Shown here piece after piece: positions 43,260 through 53,961 of a stretch of DNA of 64,000 bases. The first letter of the stretch is position 1, and each line of letters starts with the position of its first letter. Source of the DNA: Melioribacter sp. GTDB taxonomy: Bacteria; Bacteroidota; Ignavibacteria; Ignavibacteriales; Melioribacteraceae. Location of the stretch: the NCBI GenBank assembly GCA_026417975.1, contig JAOACD010000009.1, positions 310,001 through 374,000 on the forward strand. The letters run 5' to 3'. Position numbers and translations under genes: made by a program. The notes under the pieces were generated by a model. It was not told the origin of the DNA. It did not search any database and worked only from the letters and a program-made list of their open reading frames with translations.

Positions 43260-43790
43260 ATGTTACACGTAATCTCAGCATTAGTAGAAAATAAATTTGG
43301 CGCATTCAACCGTGTTGTTACAATGTTTAGCGCCAAAGGATATAATATTCATTCTATTTCTATTGGAGAGACTGAAGATCCAACAATTTCAAGAATGACC
43401 ATTGTAACTGAAGGTGAAGATAAGGTTATTGAGCAAATTGTAAAACAATTAAACAGATTGATTGATACAATTAAAATTGTTGATCTAACCTATCAGCCTA
43501 AAGTTCAAAGAGAATTACTTTTAATTTCTGTAGGATATCAAAAGGGAACGAGATCTGAAATTATTGACATATGTGAAATTTTTAGAGGAAATGTTGTTGA
43601 TATTAATAACAAAACATTAATGCTTGAAATAACTGGACCCCCAGAAAAAATTGATGCAGCAATTAATGTGCTTGAACCTTATGGAATAAAAGAAATTGCG
43701 AGGTCTGGACTTGTAGCATTAAGAAGAGGCGAGCAAATAAGAAAAAACAAAGGAGAAACAGAAACCAATAAACCAGGAGAATTAAAATGA
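43260..43790 (+). CDS. ilvN: Acetolactate synthase small subunit
   Basis: ACT domain, [29 protein letters not shown]. Confidence 0.95.
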   Translation: MLHVISALVENKFGAFNRVVTMFSAKGYNIHSISIGETEDPTISRMTIVTEGEDKVIEQIVKQLNRLIDTIKIVDLTYQPKVQRELLLISVGYQKGTRSEIIDICEIFRGNVVDINNKTLMLEITGPPEKIDAAINVLEPYGIKEIARSGLVALRRGEQIRKNKGETETNKPGELK

Positions 43791-44779
43791 AAATTTATTA
43801 TGATTCAGACGCAAACCTTGATATACTTAAAGGTAAAAACTTAGCAGTAATTGGATATGGAAGTCAAGGCCATGCACATGCCCTTAATTTGAAAGATAGT
43901 GGAATGGAAGTAGGTGTTGGTTTAAGAAAAACAAGTGCAAGATGGAAAGAAGCTGAAGATGCTGGATTGAAAGTTTTTACGGTAGAAGAAGCTGCAAAAT
44001 GGGGTGATGTAATAATGATTTTACTCCCCGACCAAAATCATAAAGAAGTTTATGAAAATGAAATTAAACAGCATTTAACCGAAGGGAAAGCTCTTGCTTT
44101 TGCTCATGGATTTAATATTTTTTATAAACAAGTTATTCCTCCAGAAAATGTTGATGTAATTATGATTGCTCCTAAAGGACCTGGGCATCTTGTTCGTCGA
44201 ACTTATCAGCAAGGCAGCGGTACTCCATGTCTAATTGCTATACATCAAGATTATACAGGAAAAGCAAAAGATATTGCTCTTGCATGGGCTAAAGGAATAG
44301 GAGGTACACGTGCTGGAGTAATAGAAACCACGTTTAAAGATGAAACAGAAACAGATTTGTTTGGTGAACAAGCTGTTCTTTGTGGAGGCTCTGCTGAATT
44401 AGTAAAAGCAGGCTTCGAAACATTGGTAGAGGCTGGTTATCCACCAGAGCTTGCTTACTTTGAATGTATGCACGAATTAAAATTAATTGTTGACCTATAT
44501 TATGAAGGCGGACTAACAAGAATGAATTATTCCGTTAGTGATACTGCAGAATATGGAGGAATGACTAGAGGCCCAAAAGTTATTAATGCAGAAACCAAAA
44601 AAATTATGAAACAAATTTTGGAAGATATTCAATCAGGCAGATTTGCAGAAGAATGGATTAATGAAAATAAAAATGGTCAGCCGGTTCTTAAAAAACTAAG
44701 GGAAGAAAATAAAAATCATCTTATTGAAAAAGTTGGAGCTCAGCTCAGAAGTATGATGAGCTGGTTAAGTAATAAATAA
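43787..44779 (+). CDS. ilvC: Ketol-acid reductoisomerase
   Basis: [42 protein letters not shown]. Confidence 0.98.
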   Translation: MKIYYDSDANLDILKGKNLAVIGYGSQGHAHALNLKDSGMEVGVGLRKTSARWKEAEDAGLKVFTVEEAAKWGDVIMILLPDQNHKEVYENEIKQHLTEGKALAFAHGFNIFYKQVIPPENVDVIMIAPKGPGHLVRRTYQQGSGTPCLIAIHQDYTGKAKDIALAWAKGIGGTRAGVIETTFKDETETDLFGEQAVLCGGSAELVKAGFETLVEAGYPPELAYFECMHELKLIVDLYYEGGLTRMNYSVSDTAEYGGMTRGPKVINAETKKIMKQILEDIQSGRFAEEWINENKNGQPVLKKLREENKNHLIEKVGAQLRSMMSWLSNK

Positions 44780-44802
44780 GTTAAGAAATTTAGGAGTTTG
44801 TA

Positions 44803-45897
44803 ATGTTTAGTATAACTCTTCTTCCTGGTGATGGAATTGGTCCAGAAGTAACATCTGCAGCTGTCAAAGTCTTAAAAACAGTTGCAGAAAAATTTAATAT
44901 AGAATTTAATTTTAAAACAGAATTAATAGGTGGAGCTTCTTACGATAAATATTCAACACCATTGACTGATGAAGTCTTAAGTCAGTGTTATAGTTCTGAT
45001 GTAGTATTTCTTGGAGCTGTGGGAGGTCCTAAATGGGAAAATTTGCCACATCATCTTAAGCCTGAGGCTGCACTCTTAAAATTACGTAAAGCCTTGGGAC
45101 TTTATGCAAACCTTCGTCCTGCTAAAATTTATAACTCAATGCTTTCATATTCCTCTTTAAAAGAAGAGGTACTTAAAGGAACTGATGTCTTAATTGTAAG
45201 AGAATTAACCGGTGATGCATATTTTGGTGAACCTAGAGGATATGACGAGCAGAAAGGCTTTAATACAATGATTTATACTAAAGAAGAAGTAGAAAGAATT
45301 GCTCGAAAAGCATTTGAACTTGCAAGATTTAGAAATAAAAAAGTTACTTCAGTAGATAAGGCAAATGTTCTTGAAGTCTCTCAATTTTGGAGAAAAGTAG
45401 TTATTGATGTTCATAAAGATTATCAAGATGTAGAATTAAATCATATGTATGTTGATAATGCAGCAATGCAAATTGTACGCTACCCAAAACAGTTTGATGT
45501 AATATTAACTTCAAATTTGTTTGGGGATATTTTAAGCGATATTGCTGCAATGATAACTGGGAGTTTGGGCATGCTTCCTTCTGCAAGTTTAGGCTCTAAA
45601 TATGCATTGTATGAACCTGTTCACGGAAGTGCACCAGATATTGCCGGCAAAGGTATTGCAAATCCGATTGCTGCAATTTCTTCTGTAGCTATGATGCTTA
45701 AATATTCTTTTCAAATGGATAAAGCAGCAGAATTAATTGAAAATTCAATTGAAAATACACTTACTAAAGGTTATAGAACTAAGGATATTTATAAGGAAGG
45801 AGATAAGCTTGTTTCAACTGATGAGATGACAGATAAAATTATCGAGGAGTTTGATAAACTATTTGCAAAAGAGGCTATTAATGTTTTTACGCTTTAA
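44803..45897 (+). CDS. leuB: 3-isopropylmalate dehydrogenase
   Basis: LLPGDGIGPEVT; TSNLFGDILSDIAAMITGSLGMLPSASLG. Confidence 0.97.
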   Translation: MFSITLLPGDGIGPEVTSAAVKVLKTVAEKFNIEFNFKTELIGGASYDKYSTPLTDEVLSQCYSSDVVFLGAVGGPKWENLPHHLKPEAALLKLRKALGLYANLRPAKIYNSMLSYSSLKEEVLKGTDVLIVRELTGDAYFGEPRGYDEQKGFNTMIYTKEEVERIARKAFELARFRNKKVTSVDKANVLEVSQFWRKVVIDVHKDYQDVELNHMYVDNAAMQIVRYPKQFDVILTSNLFGDILSDIAAMITGSLGMLPSASLGSKYALYEPVHGSAPDIAGKGIANPIAAISSVAMMLKYSFQMDKAAELIENSIENTLTKGYRTKDIYKEGDKLVSTDEMTDKIIEEFDKLFAKEAINVFTL

Positions 45898-45985
45898 TTT
45901 TTTTACAATACATAGCTAAGTAAAATTAATTGGGAGTAAGAAAAGTAAATAAACATTCTAAGAAAGAGAAAAATAAGAGGTAATT

Positions 45986-47563
45986 ATGGAGCCGACTAGA
46001 ATATTGATATTTGATACAACATTAAGGGATGGCGAACAATCTCCTGGTGCATCATTAAATGTTCACGAAAAATTAGAGATAGCACATCAGCTTGCAAAGC
46101 TGAATGTAGATGTAATTGAAGCAGGTTTCCCAATTTCTTCACCAGCTCAGTTTGAAGCAGTTAAAAGAATTGCCGAAGAAGTAGACTGTGTTATAGCAGC
46201 TTTAGCTAGAGCAAACGAGAAGGATATTAAAGCAGCTGCTGATGCGCTTTCTCCAGCTCGAAGAAAAAGAATACATACATTTGCAAGCACTTCCGATTAT
46301 CATATATTAGGGAAATTTTCTCATGAAAAATATGGTCGGAATCTTGAGGAAAAAAGAAAAACTATTTTGAAAATGTCTTATGATTCGGTTGCTTATGCAA
46401 AGACTTTTACTGATGATGTAGAATTCTCAGCTGAAGATGCAGGCAGAACAGATATAGGTTATCTTGCAGAAGTTGTAGAAGCAGCAATTGAGGCTGGGGC
46501 TACTACAATCAATATTCCTGATACAACTGGTTATACATTGCCATTTGAATTTGGCAACAAAATTGCAGAATTAAGAAAAAGGGTTAAAAATATAGATAAA
46601 GTTGTTATTAGTGTCCATTGTCATAATGATTTAGGGTTAGCTGTTGCAAATTCTTTGGCTGCAATTCAAAATGGAGCTCGTCAAGTAGAATGCACAATAA
46701 ATGGTATAGGTGAAAGAGCAGGTAATGCTTCTCTTGAAGAAATAGTTATGATTCTAAATGTTAGAAAAGACTTGTTAAATTATTACACAAATATTAACAC
46801 AAGAGAAATTTATAATACAAGTAAAATGGTCTCTGCTTTTACTGGATTACTGGTACAACGCAATAAAGCTATCGTAGGAGAAAATGCCTTTTCGCACGAA
46901 TCTGGGATTCATCAAGATGGAGTACTTAAGAGCCGAGAAACTTATGAAATAATGACACCAGAAAGTGTTGGTATTCCAACAAGTAAAATTGTATTGGGAC
47001 GTCACTCTGGTAGACATGGATTGAAAGTTAGATTGCAGCAATTAGGTTATACAGTTACAGATGAAGAGCTTCAAAAAATTTATGATGCTTTTATAGAATT
47101 AGCAGATAAAAAGAAAGAAGTTTTTGATGATGACCTGAGGATGCTAATGGGCGATGAAATTCAAAAGAAAGATGAAATATATGAATTAGAATACTTGCAT
47201 GTAAATGCTGGAACTAATCTTATTCCAAATGCTGTTGTTAAAATTAAAGTGGGAGATAAAATTCTTGAAGAATCTGCTACAGGAGATGGCCCTGTAGATG
47301 CAGTATTTAATGCTATTGAAAGAGCTCTTTCAATTAAATCCGAACTTGAATCATATCAAGTTAGATCGGTAACAGCAGGAAGAGAAGCAATGGGAGAGGT
47401 GATAGTTCGAATAAGGAGTGGAAGTAAGTCTTTTATGGGACGTGGAATTTCAACTGATATTATTGAGGCTAGTGCAAAAGCATACTTAAATGCTCTAAAT
47501 CAAAAAGAGCAATTTGTTAAACAAGAAGAAGCTAAAGTAGAAAAAATTTCAGAAGTAATATAA
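45986..47563 (+). CDS. leuA: 2-isopropylmalate synthase
   Basis: FDTTLRDGEQSPGASLNVHEKLEIA; HCHNDLGLAVANSLAAIQNGARQVECTINGIGERAGN. Confidence 0.97.
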   Translation: MEPTRILIFDTTLRDGEQSPGASLNVHEKLEIAHQLAKLNVDVIEAGFPISSPAQFEAVKRIAEEVDCVIAALARANEKDIKAAADALSPARRKRIHTFASTSDYHILGKFSHEKYGRNLEEKRKTILKMSYDSVAYAKTFTDDVEFSAEDAGRTDIGYLAEVVEAAIEAGATTINIPDTTGYTLPFEFGNKIAELRKRVKNIDKVVISVHCHNDLGLAVANSLAAIQNGARQVECTINGIGERAGNASLEEIVMILNVRKDLLNYYTNINTREIYNTSKMVSAFTGLLVQRNKAIVGENAFSHESGIHQDGVLKSRETYEIMTPESVGIPTSKIVLGRHSGRHGLKVRLQQLGYTVTDEELQKIYDAFIELADKKKEVFDDDLRMLMGDEIQKKDEIYELEYLHVNAGTNLIPNAVVKIKVGDKILEESATGDGPVDAVFNAIERALSIKSELESYQVRSVTAGREAMGEVIVRIRSGSKSFMGRGISTDIIEASAKAYLNALNQKEQFVKQEEAKVEKISEVI

Positions 47564-47575
47564 AGGGTGTTATAA

Positions 47576-48871
47576 ATGGGAATGACTATAACAGAAAAAA
47601 TACTTGCAAAGGCATCTGGTAGAAAAAGAGTAGAACCAGGTGAAAATATATGGTTAAATGTTGATGTGTTAATGACTCATGATGTTTGTGGTCCACCAAC
47701 TATAGAGATATGGAAAAGAGAATTTGGAGATAAAGCAAAAATATGGGATAAGAAAAAACTTGTAATTTTCCCTGACCATTATATATTTACTAAAAATCCA
47801 CAAGCAAATAGGAATGTAAATATTCTTAGAGAATTTGCTAAAGAGTATGATTTACCAAATTACTATGATGTTGGTACCGAAAGGTATAAAGGCGTATGTC
47901 ATATTGCATTAGCAGAAGAAGGATATAATTTACCAGGAAAAGTTTTATTTGGCACAGATTCTCATACTTGTACTTCTGGAGCTTTTGGAATGTTTTCTAC
48001 TGGTGTTGGAAATACAGATGCTGCTTTTATACTGGGGACTGGAAAAATTTGGGAAAAAGTACCCGAATCCTTAAAGTTCATTTTTGAAGGCGAACTACCG
48101 CATTACTTAACAGCAAAAGATCTAATCCTTCAGGTGCTTGGCGATATAACTACCGAAGGTGGTACTTATAGAGCATTAGAGTTTGATGGAGAAGCAATAT
48201 ATTCTATGCAAATGGATGAAAGAATGACCTTAACCAATATGGCTATTGAAGCAGGTGCGATGAATGGAATTATCAAAGCTGACGAAATAACAGAAAAGTA
48301 TGTAAGGGAACGAACAAATGAGCCATACGAAATTTTTGAAAGCGATCCAGATGCAAAATACAGGGCAATCTATAAATACAATGTAGAAGAAATTGAACCT
48401 CTTGTTGCTAAACCACATAGCCCTGATAATAGAGATACAGTTAGAAATGTTCAGGGGACAAAACTTACTAAATGCTATATTGGCTCTTGTACAGGTGGTA
48501 AGTTAACAGATTTTGTCAATGCTGCTAAAATTATTTTTGGTAATAAAGTTAAAGTACCAACATTTATCGTTCCTGCAAGCACTTATGTTTATAATCAACT
48601 AGAAGTAGAAACAATAAATGGAGTATCTTTAAAACAAATATTTGAGGATGCAGGATGCGTAATAGCTCCATCTTCATGTGCAGCATGTCTAGGAGGTCCT
48701 GCAGATACTGTAGGAAGAGCTCAAGATGGTGAGGTAGTAATCTCTACAACAAATAGAAATTTCCCTGGAAGAATGGGAAGCAAGAAATCTGAAGTTTATC
48801 TTGCATCACCTTTTACTGTTGCTGCTTCTGCAGTTACTGGCGTAATCACAGATCCTAGAGAATTTTTATAA
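47576..48871 (+). CDS. leuC: 3-isopropylmalate dehydratase large subunit (homoaconitase/archaeal-type family)
   Basis: FGTDSHTCTSGAFGMFSTGVGNTDAA; YIGSCTGGKLTDF; 431 aa short form. Confidence 0.95.
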   Translation: MGMTITEKILAKASGRKRVEPGENIWLNVDVLMTHDVCGPPTIEIWKREFGDKAKIWDKKKLVIFPDHYIFTKNPQANRNVNILREFAKEYDLPNYYDVGTERYKGVCHIALAEEGYNLPGKVLFGTDSHTCTSGAFGMFSTGVGNTDAAFILGTGKIWEKVPESLKFIFEGELPHYLTAKDLILQVLGDITTEGGTYRALEFDGEAIYSMQMDERMTLTNMAIEAGAMNGIIKADEITEKYVRERTNEPYEIFESDPDAKYRAIYKYNVEEIEPLVAKPHSPDNRDTVRNVQGTKLTKCYIGSCTGGKLTDFVNAAKIIFGNKVKVPTFIVPASTYVYNQLEVETINGVSLKQIFEDAGCVIAPSSCAACLGGPADTVGRAQDGEVVISTTNRNFPGRMGSKKSEVYLASPFTVAASAVTGVITDPREFL

Positions 48872-48888
48872 AAAAATGGGAATTAATC

Positions 48889-49446
48889 ATGGAAAAAATT
48901 GTAAAAGGAAAAGCATTTGTATTAGGTGATAATATTGACACCGATCAAATAATTCCGGCTGAACATTTAGTATATAGCTTAAGTGATCCTGAAGAATCAA
49001 AAAAGTATGGTCATTTTGCACTCTCTGGTGTACCCCTTAAAAATTCAGGATTGCCAGATGGAGGAATTCCATTTATTGATGGTGATAACTATCAATCGAA
49101 ATATAACATTATTATTGCTGGTTCTAATTTTGGTTGTGGTTCTTCAAGAGAACATGCCCCCTTTGCTCTTCAAATGGCTGGAGTTAAAGTAATAGTTGCA
49201 GAATCTTATGCAAGAATTTTTTATCGCAATTGTGTTGATGGTGGATTTGCAATACCATATGAAACACCTATCAAATTAAATGACAAAATTAAAACTAATG
49301 ATGAACTTGAAATTGATTTAAATAGTAACACTCTAAAAAATTTAACAACAGGTGAAATATATAAATTAAATCCTCTTGGAGATATTTTACCTATTATTGA
49401 AGCAGGAAATATTTTTGAATATGCAAGAATGAATAACATGATTTGA
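48889..49446 (+). CDS. leuD: 3-isopropylmalate dehydratase small subunit
   Basis: GDNIDTDQIIPAEHL; GSNFGCGSSREHAPFAL. Confidence 0.96.
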   Translation: MEKIVKGKAFVLGDNIDTDQIIPAEHLVYSLSDPEESKKYGHFALSGVPLKNSGLPDGGIPFIDGDNYQSKYNIIIAGSNFGCGSSREHAPFALQMAGVKVIVAESYARIFYRNCVDGGFAIPYETPIKLNDKIKTNDELEIDLNSNTLKNLTTGEIYKLNPLGDILPIIEAGNIFEYARMNNMI

Positions 49447-49481
49447 TAAGTCAAATTTAAAAATTAGCAAAGAGGTAAGAA

Positions 49482-51068
49482 ATGTTTATTGAAATATTTG
49501 ATACTACATTAAGAGATGGGACACAGGCCGAAGGCGTAAGCCTTTCAGTGCAGGATAAATTACTGATTGCGAAAAAACTAGATGAATTTGGTATTGATAT
49601 TATTGAGGGTGGTTGGCCTGGTAGCAATCCGAAAGACGAAGAATTTTTTAAACAGGCAAAGAATTTAAATCTAAGCCATGCTAAATTAACATCATTTGGC
49701 TCAACTGCTAGGTCTTTATCAGATATTGAAGGCGATTATAATCTAAATACACTTTTAAAATCAGAAACACCAATTATTACAATCTTTGGTAAAACTTGGC
49801 AATTACATTCTCAAAAAGCATTAGGACTTTCGGATGAAGAAAATGCAGAACTTATTTTCAAGTCTGTAAAATTTCTTAGATCTCATGTTGATAGAGTTAT
49901 ATTTGACGCTGAACATTTTTTTGATGGATATAAGGATAACCCAGAATTTGCAATGAAAATGCTTAAAGCTGCAGTAGAAGGTGGTGCTGATACTTTAGTT
50001 TTATGTGATACAAATGGTGGTTCACTACCAGAAGAAGTTTATAAAATAGTTTCTGAAGTTAAAAAGAATTTTAATTTAACAATTGGAATTCATGCTCATA
50101 ACGATGCTGAACTTGCGGTTGCAAATTCTCTTGCAGCAGTTAATGCTGGTGCTACTCATGTTCATGGAACTATAAATGGAGTGGGAGAACGATGTGGTAA
50201 TGCAAATTTATGCAGTATTATTCCAAATCTTCTTCTAAAATTAAATTATGAAACAAATCAGAAAAAAAATTTACAACAGTTAACATCATTATCAAATTAT
50301 GTATACGAATTAATGAATATTCATCCAAATACAAGAAGTGCTTACACAGGGAAATCAGCATTTGCTCATAAAGGCGGTGTTCATGTTAGTGCTGTAATGA
50401 AAGATAGTAGAATGTATGAACATATCCAACCAGAATTAGTAGGAAATAAGCAAAGAGTTTTAATTTCAGATTTATCTGGTCAAAGTAATATTAAGTATAA
50501 GGCTAAAGAAGTAGGAATTGATATTTCTGACGATAAAGAGTTAAGTAAGAGATTAGTTAATTATATAAAATCACTTGAATATGATGGCTATCAATTTGAC
50601 GGAGCTGAGGCTTCTTTTGAATTATTGTTTAGAACAGAAACTAATGAGTTTTCTCCATTCTTTAGACTTGTTGATGCAAAGGTGAATGTATTTTATGATG
50701 ATGATGGACACACATCATCCGAGGCTGTTTTAAAAATTGAAGTAAATAATGAAATAGAACATACAGCAGCAGATGGTAATGGACCAGTTAATGCACTAGA
50801 CTCTGCACTAAGGAAAGCATTACTTAGATTTTATCCTGAAATTGCTAATATAAAATTAGTTGATTATAAAGTTCGAGTTCTTGATGAAAAAGAAGGAACA
50901 GCTGCAAAAGTAAGAGTAATGATAGAATCAAGTGATGGAGTTGATACATGGGGAACTGTAGGAGTTTCTACAAATATTATCGAAGCAAGTTTTAAAGCAT
51001 TAAGCGATAGCATAAATTATTGTTTGTTTAAGAAGTATAGAAATAAACAAGAAGTTGCGAAATCATAA
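49482..51068 (+). CDS. cimA: Citramalate synthase
   Basis: IFDTTLRDGTQAEGVSLSVQDKLLIAKKLDEFGIDIIEGGWPGSNPKD, typical of the CimA branch of the IPMS superfamily. Confidence 0.93.
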   Translation: MFIEIFDTTLRDGTQAEGVSLSVQDKLLIAKKLDEFGIDIIEGGWPGSNPKDEEFFKQAKNLNLSHAKLTSFGSTARSLSDIEGDYNLNTLLKSETPIITIFGKTWQLHSQKALGLSDEENAELIFKSVKFLRSHVDRVIFDAEHFFDGYKDNPEFAMKMLKAAVEGGADTLVLCDTNGGSLPEEVYKIVSEVKKNFNLTIGIHAHNDAELAVANSLAAVNAGATHVHGTINGVGERCGNANLCSIIPNLLLKLNYETNQKKNLQQLTSLSNYVYELMNIHPNTRSAYTGKSAFAHKGGVHVSAVMKDSRMYEHIQPELVGNKQRVLISDLSGQSNIKYKAKEVGIDISDDKELSKRLVNYIKSLEYDGYQFDGAEASFELLFRTETNEFSPFFRLVDAKVNVFYDDDGHTSSEAVLKIEVNNEIEHTAADGNGPVNALDSALRKALLRFYPEIANIKLVDYKVRVLDEKEGTAAKVRVMIESSDGVDTWGTVGVSTNIIEASFKALSDSINYCLFKKYRNKQEVAKS

Positions 51069-51074
51069 AAGAAT

Positions 51075-51108
51075 GGGATGATAATTTATTTACTATCATC
51101 CCTCTTTT
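51075..51108. terminator. Convergent terminator between cimA and proC
   Basis: GGGATGATA ... TATCATCCC stem plus TCTTTT; overlaps proC 3' end. Confidence 0.7.
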
Positions 51109-51919
51109 GAAAACCATTTAAACGTGATAATTCTTTTGACCTTTCTTCTGCTCTTAAAATAGCTTTTGAAAATATTTCTGCGAAGTTGTTTTGTTTTAGT
51201 ACTTCAAATGCTGCCTCAGTAGTGCCACCTTTAGATGCAACTTTTTTAATTAATGTATCTAAATCATTATCAGAATTATTTATCACATGAAATGCACCGT
51301 GCATGGTATGTTTAACAAGCAAACTGGCAAGACTTTCATCAAATCCCATTTTTTTAGCTGTTTCTATCATAGTCTTCACAATATAGTAAAAATAAGCTGG
51401 TCCACTTCCACTTAAAGCTGTAACTCCATCCATCAAATTTTCATCTTCAATCATAAAAGTTCTTCCTGTAGTGCTTAATAAATTTTCAACTGTAGAAAGA
51501 TGATGGATATTAACTTTTTCTGAAGGAATATATACAGTTATTCCCATTCCATATTGTGCAGGCATGTTAGGCATTGCTCTTACAACAATAGGATGATTTA
51601 ATTCTTTACAAAGGACTTCTAATTTTATGCCTGCTAAGATTGAGATTAATAAAGTTTCTTTATTTATTTTTCCTGATATTGGAGTAGCAGCGGCTAAAAA
51701 ATCTTGAGGTTTTACAGATAAAATAATTACATCAGAATTTAATACAGCGTCATTTACTCCAATTGTAACAGTTCCTAAATCAAGTTCATTTAATTTTTTA
51801 GCATGTTCATCGTTTTTAGCTACTAGATATAAATCATTTTTATTTGATTTATGGTAATGGATAAAAGAGCGGGCATAAGTTAAGCCCATATTTCCACAGC
51901 CTATTATAGATATTTTCAT
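51086..51919 (-). CDS. proC: Pyrroline-5-carboxylate reductase
   Basis: ISIIGCGNMGLTYARSF; VVRAMPNMPAQYGMGITVY; ALSGSGPAYFYYIVKTMIE. Confidence 0.95.
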   Translation of the reverse strand: MKISIIGCGNMGLTYARSFIHYHKSNKNDLYLVAKNDEHAKKLNELDLGTVTIGVNDAVLNSDVIILSVKPQDFLAAATPISGKINKETLLISILAGIKLEVLCKELNHPIVVRAMPNMPAQYGMGITVYIPSEKVNIHHLSTVENLLSTTGRTFMIEDENLMDGVTALSGSGPAYFYYIVKTMIETAKKMGFDESLASLLVKHTMHGAFHVINNSDNDLDTLIKKVASKGGTTEAAFEVLKQNNFAEIFSKAILRAEERSKELSRLNGFQKRDDSK

Positions 51920-52037
51920 TTAATTGCCAATTAATTAAAATATATAGCAAAAAAATAAGAAATTTTGTTAAAAAAAGACTCGTCGAAAAAGTCTAAAGGC
52001 TGAAAAAAATTGCTTTTTAAAAAAAATTATAGCTTTC

Positions 52038-52066
52038 TTGCTTTTTTTATTATATGCTTCTATATT
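52038..52066 (+). promoter_or_regulatory. Predicted promoter of tRNA-rpmG-secE block
   Basis: TTGCTT-N17-TATATT. Confidence 0.55.
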
Positions 52067-52121
52067 TAATGCTCGTTTTTAAGTTTACTTGGTGAATTTT
52101 GTCTAAAGCAAACTTTTTTAT

Positions 52122-52205
52122 GGGCGGACGCCGGAGTTGGAGAGCCGGGGCGGACTGTAAATCCGTTGGCGAATGCCTTTGGGGGTTCGAATCCCTCGCC
52201 GCCCA
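52122..52205 (+). tRNA. tRNA-Tyr (GTA)
   Basis: Class II tRNA with long variable arm; GCGGACTGTAAATCCGT anticodon arm; GGTTCGAATCC T arm. Confidence 0.93.
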
Positions 52206-52307
52206 CAATTTGATTGATATTTATTAAGTTTTCAAAATTAATTAAATAAGTTCTTTTTTATTGTTCAAATAATTAAAAAAAAGTAATATTTATTAAAATT
52301 TTGTTAA

Positions 52308-52380
<73 letters not shown>

Positions 52381-52393
52381 CATAGGTATAAAA

Positions 52394-52466
52394 GCGGGAG
52401 TAACTCAGTTGGCAGAGTCACAGCCTTCCAAGCTGTTGGTCGCGGGTTCGAGTCCCGTCTCCCGCT
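52394..52466 (+). tRNA. tRNA-Gly (TCC)
   Basis: GCGGGAG/CTCCCGC acceptor; ACAGC-CTTCCAA-GCTGT. Confidence 0.95.
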
Positions 52467-52486
52467 CTAATTAAATAGGAATTCAT

Positions 52487-52654
52487 ATGGCTAAATCAAA
52501 AAATGTTCGTCAAATAATTACCCTAGAAAGTACGGCGGGAACTGGATATCGGTATACAACTACAAAAAATAAAAGAAATCATCCTGGACGTGTTGAATAT
52601 AAAAAATACGATCCAATAGTAAGAAAGCACGTAATCTTTAAAGAAACAAAATAA
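52487..52654 (+). CDS. rpmG: 50S ribosomal protein L33 (55 aa; below ORF-track cutoff)
   Basis: [55 protein letters not shown]; no cysteines. Confidence 0.95.
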   Translation: MAKSKNVRQIITLESTAGTGYRYTTTKNKRNHPGRVEYKKYDPIVRKHVIFKETK

Positions 52655-52655
52655 T

Positions 52656-52728
52656 ACGTCAGTAGCTCAATTGGTAGAGCAGCGGTCTCCAAAACCGCAG
52701 GCTGGGGGTTCAAGTCCCTCCTGACGTG
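52656..52728 (+). tRNA. tRNA-Trp (CCA)
   Basis: ACGTCAG/CTGACGT acceptor; GCGGT-CTCCAAA-ACCGC. Confidence 0.95.
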
Positions 52729-52749
52729 CGATTAATAATTAAAATAAAC

Positions 52750-52932
52750 ATGAAAGAAAAAATTATAAACTTTGTTAATGATGTAGTTAAAGAGATGAAG
52801 AAGGTTACTTGGCCTTCTAAAGAAGAACTAAAAGAATCAACAACGATTGTTATAGTGGTTTGTTTAATTCTTGCACTGTTTACATATATCATTGATATGA
52901 GTGTTAGTCAAATATTTAAGGGAATTTTTTAA
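52750..52932 (+). CDS. secE: Preprotein translocase subunit SecE
   Basis: FVNDVVKEMKKVTWPSKEELKESTTIVIV. Confidence 0.96.
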   Translation: MKEKIINFVNDVVKEMKKVTWPSKEELKESTTIVIVVCLILALFTYIIDMSVSQIFKGIF

Positions 52933-52950
52933 TTGTAGGAAATTTTTTCT

Positions 52951-53499
52951 ATGGCAGATGTTAATAATGGTAAATGGTATGTTGTTCGAACTTTTTCGGG
53001 TCATGAAAACAAAGTTAAAACTTTGATTGAGAATGAACTTAAAGATAATGATGAATTACGAGCAAAAATTTTTGAAGTTTTAGTGCCAACCGAAAAAGTT
53101 CTTGAAATTAAGGATGGGAAAAAGAAAACTAAAAAGAAGAATTTCTTTCCAGGGTATATTTTAATATGCGCTGATTTAGATCTAAAAGTGAAGGATTTTA
53201 TTTTAAATACTCCATCAGTAATGGGCTTTTTAGGAAATCCTAAAAATCCATTACCATTATTGCCAGATGAAGTAAAAAGAATAGTAGGAAGAATTTCTCA
53301 GAGTGATGAAGCAGAGAGAACAGAAACTGTATTTCGAGCTGGTGATTTTGTGAAAATTATTGATGGACCATTTAATAGTTTTACGGGTGTTGTTGAAGAG
53401 GTTAATGAAGAAAAAATGAAAATAAAAGTAATGGTTTCAATTTTTGGAAGAAAGACTCCTGTTGAAATAGATTTTGTACAGGCAGAATTACAGAAATAA
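52951..53499 (+). CDS. nusG: Transcription termination/antitermination factor NusG
   Basis: WYVVRTFSGHENKVK; FFPGYILI; KOW GDFVKIIDGPFNSFTGVVEE. Confidence 0.98.
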   Translation: MADVNNGKWYVVRTFSGHENKVKTLIENELKDNDELRAKIFEVLVPTEKVLEIKDGKKKTKKKNFFPGYILICADLDLKVKDFILNTPSVMGFLGNPKNPLPLLPDEVKRIVGRISQSDEAERTETVFRAGDFVKIIDGPFNSFTGVVEEVNEEKMKIKVMVSIFGRKTPVEIDFVQAELQK

Positions 53500-53516
53500 A
53501 TTATTAGGATAAAAAT

Positions 53517-53942
53517 ATGGCTAAAAAAGTAGAAGCTTATATCAAACTTCAGATACCAGGTGGACAAGCAAATCCTTCGCCCCCAGTTGGTCCTGCTTTG
53601 GGTCAGAAAGGTGTGAATATTATGGAATTTTGTAAGCAATTTAATGCAAGAACGGCTGATAAGCAGGGACTAATTATACCAGTTATAATTACAGTTTATT
53701 CAGATAAATCTTTTACATTTGTAACTAAAACACCACCTGCAGCAGTTCTATTGAAAAAAGCATTGAAAATTGAAAAGGGTTCTCCTGAGCCAAACAAAAC
53801 AAAAGTTGGGAAAATTACAAAAGAACAGCTAAGAGAAATAGCTCAAATAAAAATGCCTGATCTTAATGCTCATGACATTGAGCATGCGATGAGCATGATA
53901 GCAGGAACGGCTCGTAGTATGGGCATTACTGTTGAGGAATAA
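53517..53942 (+). CDS. rplK: 50S ribosomal protein L11
   Basis: [35 protein letters not shown]. Confidence 0.99.
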   Translation: MAKKVEAYIKLQIPGGQANPSPPVGPALGQKGVNIMEFCKQFNARTADKQGLIIPVIITVYSDKSFTFVTKTPPAAVLLKKALKIEKGSPEPNKTKVGKITKEQLREIAQIKMPDLNAHDIEHAMSMIAGTARSMGITVEE

Positions 53943-53961
53943 AAATTAATGGGAATTAAAA

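Noticed and set aside
51960-52000. AGACT...AGTCT hairpin upstream of tRNA-Tyr
   Set aside because: Only about 5 bp of stem; could occur by chance.
53298-53639. 113-aa antisense ORF across nusG/rplK
   Set aside because: Spans two conserved housekeeping genes on the opposite strand.
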